A DNA stretch of 27,210 nt from assembly GCA_035502775.1 (NCBI GenBank), contig DATJUB010000079.1, positions 1 through 27,210 on the forward strand. Reading direction: 5' to 3'. Source of the DNA: 67-14 sp035502775. Its GTDB lineage: Bacteria; Actinomycetota; Thermoleophilia; Solirubrobacterales; 70-9. Below are positions 7,913 through 17,400 of the stretch, piece by piece (positions within the stretch are counted from its first letter, which is position 1; every line of letters begins with the position of its first letter). The position numbers were made by a program, and so were the translations under genes. The notes beneath the pieces are model-generated. The model did no database searches, was not told where the DNA came from, and worked only from the letters and a program-made list of their open reading frames with translations.

Positions 7913-7942
7913 ATAATAGACGATCTGCACGTCATTCGCTAA
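7913..7942 (-). promoter_or_regulatory. Promoter of the riboswitch/NlpC transcript
   Basis: On the minus strand a near-consensus -10, TATTAT (7913-7918), is preceded after 18 bases by a weak -35, TTAGCG (7937-7942). The predicted start near 7905 lies just upstream of the aptamer. A 6-base inverted repeat, GCCGAT/ATCGGC (7959-7987), sits upstream of the -35 and might bind a regulator. Confidence 0.6.
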
Positions 7943-8071
7943 CACTCATCGCAAACCTGCCGATCTCCAGGGGTTTCGTGTATCGGCTGTTTTCGATAGA
8001 GGCGCTGCCGGGCATCTCCTAGTTCTCCAGTGGGAATGCGGGTTCGGGCAGGCTAACCGGCTGTCCGGTGC

Positions 8072-8077
8072 TAGGTT
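8072..8077 (+). promoter_or_regulatory. Extended -10 (TGC-TAGGTT), leaderless, for the SDR gene
   Basis: TAGGTT ends 7 bases before GTG 8085 and is preceded by TGC, giving an extended -10 element. No Shine-Dalgarno lies before the start, so the transcript probably begins at or next to the GTG. Together with the riboswitch promoter it explains the 334-base divergent intergenic region 7751-8084. Confidence 0.45.
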
Positions 8078-8084
8078 TGCCTGA

Positions 8085-8885
8085 GTGGAAATCGTCGGTA
8101 AGAAGGTTCTGTTGACAGGCGCGACCGGAGGTCTCGGCCGGGCGATGGCATCGATCCTCGCCGGCGGCGGAGCCGATCTGATCCTTTCGGCGAGGAACGA
8201 GACCGCCCTCGAAGGGCTGGCCGCGGAACTGCCGGGCAGTGGCCACACGGTCTTGGCGGCCGATCTGGCCGAGCCCGGAGCGGCCCTGGATCTGGCCGGT
8301 CGTGCCGGTGATGTCGATTGTCTGGTCGCCAACGCGGCCCTGCCGAGCACCGGCAGGCTCACCGAGCTGACCGACGAGCAGGTCAGGCGCATGCTGAGGA
8401 TCAACCTCGAGTCGCCGATCCTGATCAGCCAGTCGCTCCTGCCCGGCATGCTGGAACGCCGGACCGGCAAGCTGGTCCTGATCGGATCGCTCGCCGGCAA
8501 GGCGGGCAGTCCCCGCTCCTCCATTTACAACGCGACCAAGTTCGGCCTGCGCGGTTTCGCCTTCGGGCTGAAGCCCGACTTGGTCGGAACCGGCGTCGGC
8601 GTGACCCTGGTCGCGCCCGGTTTCGTCCGTGAGGCCGGGATGTTCGCCGACTCGGGGCAGTCAGCCCCGGTCGGGATGGGCACCACGACCCCCGATCAGG
8701 TCGCGGCGGCCGTCGTCAAGGCGATCCGCACCGATCGGGTCGAGATCACGGTCGCGCCGGTCGTCCAGCGGACGATGGCCCACCTGGGGCTGGTCAGCCC
8801 CAGTCTTTCCCACCGCGTCCAGTCGGGCCGCACGGGTCAGGAGGCGGCCGAGAACCTGGCCGCCAACCAGACCGAGAAGCGATAA
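8085..8885 (+). CDS. Classical short-chain dehydrogenase/reductase (SDR)
   Basis: This is a cytosolic NAD(P)(H)-dependent oxidoreductase of 266 residues with a Rossmann fold. The cofactor motif is TGATGGLG (residues 11-18), the structural motif is VANAA, and the catalytic residues are S135 in LIGSLAG and Y148/K152 in IYNATK. An Arg after the second strand (LSARNE) favours NADP(H). Sequence style resembles acyl-reductase-type SDRs with a short C-terminal tail, but I cannot name a substrate. The start is GTG 8085, judged from the N-terminal motif position and the 7-base spacing to an extended -10. Aconitase begins 44 bases after its stop, so SDR, acnA and alkC may share a transcript. Confidence 0.85.
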   Translation: MEIVGKKVLLTGATGGLGRAMASILAGGGADLILSARNETALEGLAAELPGSGHTVLAADLAEPGAALDLAGRAGDVDCLVANAALPSTGRLTELTDEQVRRMLRINLESPILISQSLLPGMLERRTGKLVLIGSLAGKAGSPRSSIYNATKFGLRGFAFGLKPDLVGTGVGVTLVAPGFVREAGMFADSGQSAPVGMGTTTPDQVAAAVVKAIRTDRVEITVAPVVQRTMAHLGLVSPSLSHRVQSGRTGQEAAENLAANQTEKR

Positions 8886-8929
8886 TCGAAGTAACCAACC
8901 CTTAGAAAAGCAGAACGAGAGAAGAAGCC

Positions 8930-11743
<2,814 letters not shown>

Positions 11744-11753
11744 GAAGTTCCGG

Positions 11754-12872
11754 TTGCCGGTGGGTGAGGTCAGCGAGTCCAAGGATCTGAAGGATCGGAT
11801 CTCACCCGCCGCGATCGGCCGGCTCGGCGGCGCCCTGCGGGGCGCGTGGCCGGGTTTCCCCCAGGATCGCTTCCAGACTCTCGCGACGGCGGGCCTGGGT
11901 GATCTGGAGCTGAAGCAGCGGGTGGTCCATGTCGCCGACGCTCTGGCGGCGACCATGCCGGAGGACTTTCCCGAATCGGCGGCGGTCATCGCCGGCGCGC
12001 TCGAGACCCCGGATGTGGGCGGCTGGACGATCTACTGCGTCAACGACTATGTCGCCCGCTACGGAATCGATTTTCCCGGCACCTCACTGCCGCTGATGGA
12101 GCTCCTGACCCCGCGCTGGTCCTGCGAGTTCGCGATCCGCCCGTTCATCGAGATTCATCCGGAGATCACGTTCTCGTACTTCGACCGCTGGATCGAAAGC
12201 GACGACGAGCATCTGCGCCGCCTGGTGTCGGAAGGCACCCGCCCGCGCCTGCCGTGGGGCGGACAGCTCAAGGGGTTCATCGCCGATCCGGCCCCGACGA
12301 TCGCGCTGCTCGACCGCCTGGTCGACGACCCCTCGCTCTATGTGAGGAAGTCGGTCGCCAATCACCTGAACGACATCGCCAAGGACCATCCCCGGCTCGC
12401 GATCGACACCGCCGCGGGCTGGCTGCATGGGGGAGGCGACGAGGAACGGCGCGCCTGGATCGTCCGTCATGGAATGCGCAGCCTGATCAAGTCGGGAGAT
12501 CCGGCCGCCCTGGCCCTGGTCGGGTTCGACCACGACGCCGAGGTCGAGATCGCCTACTTCAAGGTGGCCCCGGAGGCGATCGCGATCGGCGAGGCGGTCA
12601 CCATCGAGTTCGCCCTGACCGCTTCCGAACAGACCCCGGTCATGGTCGACTACGCGATCCATCATGCCGGTGCCAACGGGATCCGCGGGCCGAAGGTGTT
12701 CAAGCTGAAGCAGGTGCGCCTCGAGCCCGGAATCGAAACCCGGTTCAGCCGTGAGCACAGGATCCGTGAGGTATCGGTCAGGCGGATCTACCCGGGACCG
12801 CACCTGGTCGAGGTGCAGGTCAACGGACGGGTGCTGGCCGCGGCGACGGTCGAGGTCACCGCCCCGGTCTGA
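11754..12872 (+). CDS. AlkC-type DNA glycosylase with C-terminal Ig-like domain
   Basis: This is a HEAT-repeat DNA glycosylase of the AlkC/AlkD superfamily, which removes alkylated bases such as 3-methyladenine without flipping the base. Residues about 10-255 are helical repeats. They contain two hallmark segments: RRLVSEGTRPRLPWG (155-169), whose Glu matches the proposed catalytic Glu of AlkC, and YVRKSVANHLNDIAKDHP (196-213). Residues about 258-372 are beta-rich (VTIEFALTASEQTPVMVDYAIH, HLVEVQVNGRVLAAATVEV) and match the Ig-like domain reported in the AlkC-alpha subgroup. The start is TTG 11754, 6 bases after AGGAAG; GTG 11760 is an alternative. It begins 10 bases after acnA stops, an unusual pairing of repair with metabolism. 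The stop is one base from the convergent META-domain gene. Confidence 0.85.
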   Translation: MPVGEVSESKDLKDRISPAAIGRLGGALRGAWPGFPQDRFQTLATAGLGDLELKQRVVHVADALAATMPEDFPESAAVIAGALETPDVGGWTIYCVNDYVARYGIDFPGTSLPLMELLTPRWSCEFAIRPFIEIHPEITFSYFDRWIESDDEHLRRLVSEGTRPRLPWGGQLKGFIADPAPTIALLDRLVDDPSLYVRKSVANHLNDIAKDHPRLAIDTAAGWLHGGGDEERRAWIVRHGMRSLIKSGDPAALALVGFDHDAEVEIAYFKVAPEAIAIGEAVTIEFALTASEQTPVMVDYAIHHAGANGIRGPKVFKLKQVRLEPGIETRFSREHRIREVSVRRIYPGPHLVEVQVNGRVLAAATVEVTAPV

Positions 12873-12873
12873 G

Positions 12874-14133
12874 TCAGCCGGCAGGCTTCAGGCGGATGCG
12901 GATGCCGCGCTTGCCGGTGAGGAGCAGGGTCTCGCCCACGAACCTCGCGGTCAGACCCTTCATGAGGCGCGAAGAAATCCAGCCGGTCCGATCGTCCGAA
13001 CAGCCCATCGCGGTGCTGGCTACCGGTCCGATCCACCGCAGCCGTCCGCGGCGCACCTCGTAGCCGCCCCCCACCTTGTTACAGCCCGCGTTGAGAATCA
13101 TGATCGGACCGTTCCTGCTGATCACTTTCATGTTCTCGTCGTAGGTGGTCCCGCGAAAGAACGAAAGCTCGATCTTCCTCGGCTTGGCGCCCGGACCCTT
13201 GACAGAAGTGGAAACGAAGTCGCGGCCGTCGAGTGTTCGAACCGTGGCCCGTTCCGTCTTGCGGCCGATCTCCACCGTCCCGTTGCAGCTGGCCGAAGGG
13301 TCGAATGAGCCGGGCTTGACGAGGCGGCTGGTCAGAACCCAGCTCGCCGTCTTGCTGAGACGGAGCGCAACGGTCCTGAAGCGGCCCTCGGCATCTGTTT
13401 TCACCGTGGTCAGCACCCGGTTTCGGGGTGGTCCGCCGGTAGCGCTCCAGAATCTCGGTTCGGCCCGGAAGGAGAGCATCCGGTTCTTCAATGCGGGAAC
13501 GGTTCGTCCGGTAATGCGGAAAGCCTCCCCGGGACGCCGGGTGATCTGTGAATGCCGGTTCGCGCCGACGAACCGGCTGACGATCCGGACTCCCTGTGTC
13601 CCACCAATCGCGATCGGAGCCTTCAAGACGGCTGACGGCGCGGATCCCATCCCGCCGATCACCGCTTCGATGCTCTTGTCCATGCCGGCCACCGGCGCGG
13701 CGAGCAGCCGCGACGGCATCGTCACTGTGGTCTGTGAATTCGGCTCCATGGTCAGCCGATAGAAGTTCAGGGTCGAGCCGAACCCGCCGCGGAAACACGA
13801 GGTCGGTGAAGGGTCCGCCACCAGGGCGGACTCGATCTTCAGTTCACCCGGACCTTCAAGAACGGCATTGCCCGTGGAGAACGGGGTTCCGCCCACATCG
13901 GCCGGTCCCCATGGACGGTGCGGGAAATGGAAGCTGAAATCGGCTCCATCCGGGCCGGAGAGAACCGTCATCCGGTAGGTGAACTCAGACGCGGACGGCC
14001 AGGTGACGCCATCGGGCTCGGCTCTCAACGACGACTCGACCGGCAGCACGGGATCGTCGGCTGACGCTGTGGCTGCGAGAGGCAGAACGCCCACGACAGC
14101 GAGCGAAACGATGGAAAAGATCTTCCTGATCAT
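12874..14133 (-). CDS. Secreted META-domain (HslJ-like) protein with unknown N-terminal region
   Basis: This is a 419-residue exported protein. The signal peptide MIRKIFSIVSLAVVGVLPLA ends at ATASA (about residue 25). Residues about 322-418 match the META domain found in HslJ and related envelope proteins: ILNAGCNKVGGGYEV with C351-N352, then ASTAMGC with C378, then a strand ending LLLTGKRGIRIRL. The two Cys could form a disulfide. The preceding 300 residues contain blocks resembling Ig-like or repeated beta structure (RRPGEAFRITGRT, TTVKTDAEGRFRTVAL) that I cannot assign. ATG 14133 has no Shine-Dalgarno but a TACTTT hexamer 6 bases upstream; a second, stronger promoter lies at 14384-14412. 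META proteins are linked to heat, novobiocin resistance or virulence in some bacteria; here the role is unknown. Confidence 0.8.
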   Translation of the reverse strand: MIRKIFSIVSLAVVGVLPLAATASADDPVLPVESSLRAEPDGVTWPSASEFTYRMTVLSGPDGADFSFHFPHRPWGPADVGGTPFSTGNAVLEGPGELKIESALVADPSPTSCFRGGFGSTLNFYRLTMEPNSQTTVTMPSRLLAAPVAGMDKSIEAVIGGMGSAPSAVLKAPIAIGGTQGVRIVSRFVGANRHSQITRRPGEAFRITGRTVPALKNRMLSFRAEPRFWSATGGPPRNRVLTTVKTDAEGRFRTVALRLSKTASWVLTSRLVKPGSFDPSASCNGTVEIGRKTERATVRTLDGRDFVSTSVKGPGAKPRKIELSFFRGTTYDENMKVISRNGPIMILNAGCNKVGGGYEVRRGRLRWIGPVASTAMGCSDDRTGWISSRLMKGLTARFVGETLLLTGKRGIRIRLKPAG

Positions 14134-14139
14134 GGGCGG

Positions 14140-14145
14140 AAAGTA
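14140..14145 (-). promoter_or_regulatory. Putative leaderless -10 (TACTTT) for the META-domain gene
   Basis: TACTTT on the minus strand ends 6 bases before ATG 14133, with no Shine-Dalgarno between. It would give the gene its own leaderless start independent of the promoter at 14384-14412. Confidence 0.4.
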
Positions 14146-14149
14146 GCGG

Positions 14150-14377
14150 CCTTTCGAAAGAAATGGCGCGAGAGGGCCGCGGGAGGCAGGGGGTCCGCGC
14201 GGCCCTCACCGCGCCTGCGCGTCGGTAGCCAGGGAGGGATGCCGACGCGAACGCTTCCAGGGGTCAGACCACCGGAAGCGGGCTTTGGAAATTTGAATTA
14301 AAAGATTGGGGCCTCGACGGCCTCCCAAGTCCGATCCTGCTCCTTCCCGATTCTCCCTTTTGCTGCTACGGACTTCT
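14150..14377 (-). ncRNA. Candidate structured RNA or long leader with three tandem perfect hairpins
   Basis: Downstream of the TTGACG-N17-TATAAG promoter, the minus-strand transcript would run about 230 bases without a convincing ORF. Three consecutive perfect stems appear. The first is CGCTTCC/GGAAGCG (14252-14280), whose loop can extend pairing with GGT/ACC. The second is CGCGTCGG/CCGACGCG (14218-14249) with a 16-base loop. The third is GAGGGCCGCG/CGCGGCCCTC (14172-14207), also with a 16-base loop. The third stem is followed, after several bases, by CATTTCTTTCG, a weak U-rich stretch that might terminate the RNA. An AT-rich segment (14283-14308) precedes the stems. I do not recognise a known RNA family. 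It may be a stand-alone small RNA or the leader of the META-domain gene. Confidence 0.4.
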
Positions 14378-14383
14378 GCTGAT

Positions 14384-14412
14384 CTTATACACCTCTAAGA
14401 GCCCGGCGTCAA
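14384..14412 (-). promoter_or_regulatory. Near-consensus housekeeping promoter facing the META-domain gene
   Basis: TTGACG (14407-14412) and TATAAG (14384-14389) on the minus strand are separated by exactly 17 bases, each one base off consensus. The predicted start is near 14377, about 240 bases upstream of ATG 14133. It is one of the two best promoter matches in the window and lies in the 332-base non-coding gap between the 2-oxoglutarate dehydrogenase stop and the META-domain gene. Confidence 0.7.
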
Positions 14413-14442
14413 TGAATGCGCCGAACACCGTCGGGTATATGT

Positions 14443-14463
14443 CCGGCCGGTTTGTCCGGCCGG
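14443..14463 (-). terminator. Hairpin directly after the 2-oxoglutarate dehydrogenase gene
   Basis: Two copies of the self-complementary octamer CCGGCCGG (14443-14450 and 14456-14463) flank 5 bases and can form an 8-base stem starting 3 bases after the stop codon at 14466. The same bases read as a 13-base tandem repeat. No T-tract follows on the minus strand, so this is a U-poor terminator-like or 3'-stabilising hairpin rather than a textbook terminator. Confidence 0.5.
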
Positions 14464-14465
14464 TT

Positions 14466-17400
14466 TCAGGAAGCGGGCGTGAGCGCGGTCAGGACGATTC
14501 TCTCCTGCTCGCGGATGTGGGCCACCGAGTAGCCCTCGCCGGGGCTGGCCCGTTCCGGCCGGCCGATGTAGCTGAGCTTCAGATCGTCGGGCATGATGCT
14601 TGGCAGACGGCGCCGCATCACGCTCCAGGCACCCATGTTGCTCGGCTCCTCCTGGACCCAGGTGACTTCCTTCAGGTTCGGGTAAGAGGCGATCAGGTTG
14701 CTCAGCTGTTCCTTGGCGAACGGGTAGAGCAGCTCGACGCGGGCCACGGCGACATTCTCGGCCGATTCACGCGAATCGGCGGCATCGATGTCGTAGTACA
14801 CCCGGCCGGAGCAGAGCACGAGGCGCTCGATCTTCTCGCGGCGTTCGGTCGCCCGCGGATCGTCGAGGATGAAGTGGAAATGCTCGTTGGTCAACTGGTC
14901 GAGCGTCGAGGCGGCGGCCGCGGCACGCAGCAGCCCCTTCGGGGTGAACACGACCAGCGGCCGGGCCTTCTTGATCAGGGCCTGGCGGCGCAGCAGATGG
15001 AAGTACTGGGCCGGGGTCGACGGATTCGCGACCCGCATGTTGCCCTCGGCGGCGAGCGACAGGAAACGCTCCATCCGGGCGCTCGAGTGCTCGGGGCCGG
15101 CACCCTCATGACCGTGCGGCAGCAGCAGGGTCATGCGCGATGTGAGTCCCCACTTCGATTCGCCGGAGGCGATGAAGCTGTCGATGATGACCTGGCCGGA
15201 GTTGGCGAAGTCGCCGAACTGCGCTTCCCAGATGACCAGTGATTCGGGCTTCGAGGAGGCGTAGCCGTACTCGAAGCCGAGGCATGCCGTCTCGGAAAGC
15301 GGGCTGTTGTGAAGCTCGAACGGCGCCTTGGCGTCGGCCAGATGCTGGATCGGCGCGTACTTCAGGCCGGTCTTCTCGTCATGCAGGACCAGATGGCGCT
15401 GGGAGAAGGTCCCCCGCTCGGTGTCCTGTCCGGTCATGCGGACATGGACACCGTCGGTGAGCAATGAGCCGAGCGCGAGCGCCTCGGCATGGGCGAACTC
15501 GATCCCGCCGGCGTCCATCGCCTCGGTGCGGCGGCCGAGCGGCTTGCGCAGCTTGCGGTGGATCGTGAAGCTGGCGGGAACCTCGACCAGCGCCTGGTTG
15601 AGCGCGCGCAGGCTCTGCTCGGAAACGGCGGTCTGCACCGGCGGGCTGGCGCTGCGGTCGAGCTCGCCGGTGCCGACGTTGGTCACGGTCGGATCCTCGT
15701 AGACACCGGAATCCATCTTCTCGCGCAGCGCGTCGAGGGTCTGCTTCAGGCTGGTGCGGCGGGCCTCGGCGACCTGCTCGACCTCTTCGGGGGTGACCAC
15801 CTTCTGCTCGATCAGCTTCTCGGTGTAGATCTGCGAGGCCGGCTTGTGGTTCTTGATGTTGGCCGACATCAGCGGCTGGGTGTACGCGGGTTCGTCGGTC
15901 TCGTTGTGGCCGTAGCGGCGGTAGCCGACCACGTCGATCACGATGTCGCGGCCCCAGTTCTCGCGGTAGGCCATCGCCAGGCGCATCGCCTGGGAGCAGG
16001 CCTCGACATCGTCGGCGTTGACGTGGATGATCGGCACGTTGAAGCCCTTGGCCATGTCGGCCGCGTAGGGGGTCGAGCGGCCGTCGGTCGGATCGGTGGT
16101 GAAACCGACCTGGTTGTTCTCGATGATGTGGATCGTGCCGCCGACCGAGTAGCCGTCCAGGCTCTGCAGGTTGAAGGTCTCGGCCACGACGCCCTGGCCG
16201 GGGAAGGCGGCGTCGCCGTGGAGCACGACCGGGACTGCCTTCTTGAAGTCATGGGTGATCTTCGAACCGTCGATCTCGCTCTGCGAGAAGCGGGTAGCGC
16301 CGGTGATGACCGGATCGACGAACTCGAGGTGGCTCGGGTTCGGGTAGAGGTGGACGTCGATCTTCTCGCCGTCGACGTTCTCGAAGGAACCCTGGTGGCC
16401 GTAGTGGTACTTGACGTCGCCGGTTCCGCCATGCGGGATCGCGGCGACCGCCTTGACGTCCTCGATCCGCTTGCCGCCCTCGAACTCGGCGAAGATCGAT
16501 TCGGGTGAGCGGCCGACGTTGTGGGCCAGAACCGAGAGGCGGCCGCGATGGGCCATGCCGAGCACGACCTCCCCGGCACCGCCGCGGATCGCGAGGGTGG
16601 AGAGCTCGTCGAGCATGGTGACGATCGCGTCGAGACCCTCGATCGAGAACATCTTCTGGCCGAGATAGGCCTTCTCGATGAACCGTTCGAACTCGAAGAC
16701 GTCGATCAGACGGTCATGCAGGCGGCGCTGTTCGTCCTTGGTGAGCGGCTTGCGATGGGCGCCGGTCTCGATCATCTCGCGCATCCAGACCCGCTGCTGA
16801 TGCGAGGAGATGTGCTCGAACTGGTAGCCGATCGTGCCGGTGTAGGCGGCCCGCATCCGGGGCAGCGCCTCCAGCAGGGTCTCACCGGGAACGCCGATGC
16901 GCAGGATCGAAGCCGGGATCTGGGCCATCAGCTCGGGGGTGAGCGCAACGGTCTCGGGATCGAGCGCCGGATCGCCCTTCGGCTTGGCTCCGAGCGGATC
17001 GAGATCGGCGGCCAGGTGGCCGTGGGTGCGGAAAGCCTTCAGCAGCGAGGTCGATGCCTGGACCGCCTGGAGCAGTTCGGGGGTCGGCGGCTGAGCGATC
17101 GCCGAGCCGCTGGTGGCCGGCGCGTCAGCCGAGACGGGCGGGGCGAGTGATGCCTTCGGGGCTGAGGCCGCGAGGACCGATGGGTCGAGACCGAGGTCGA
17201 TCGCGACCTTCTCGTAGAACTCGCTGCCACCGGCGATCAGGCCGTCGAGGGTCTTCAGGAAGTTGCCGGATTCGGCGCCCTGGATGATCCGGTGATCGTA
17301 GGTCGAGGTCAGCGTCATCACCTTGGAGACGCCGATCTGCGCGATCCGCGCCGGGTCGGCATGAGTCCATTCCGGCGGGTAGGCGATCGAGCCGGCGGCG

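Noticed and set aside
14255..14285. GTCAG and GGAAGC on the plus strand recall bacterial SRP RNA
   Set aside because: The GGAA is part of a perfect 7-base stem with CGCTTCC rather than a tetraloop cap, and the symmetric internal loops of SRP RNA are absent.
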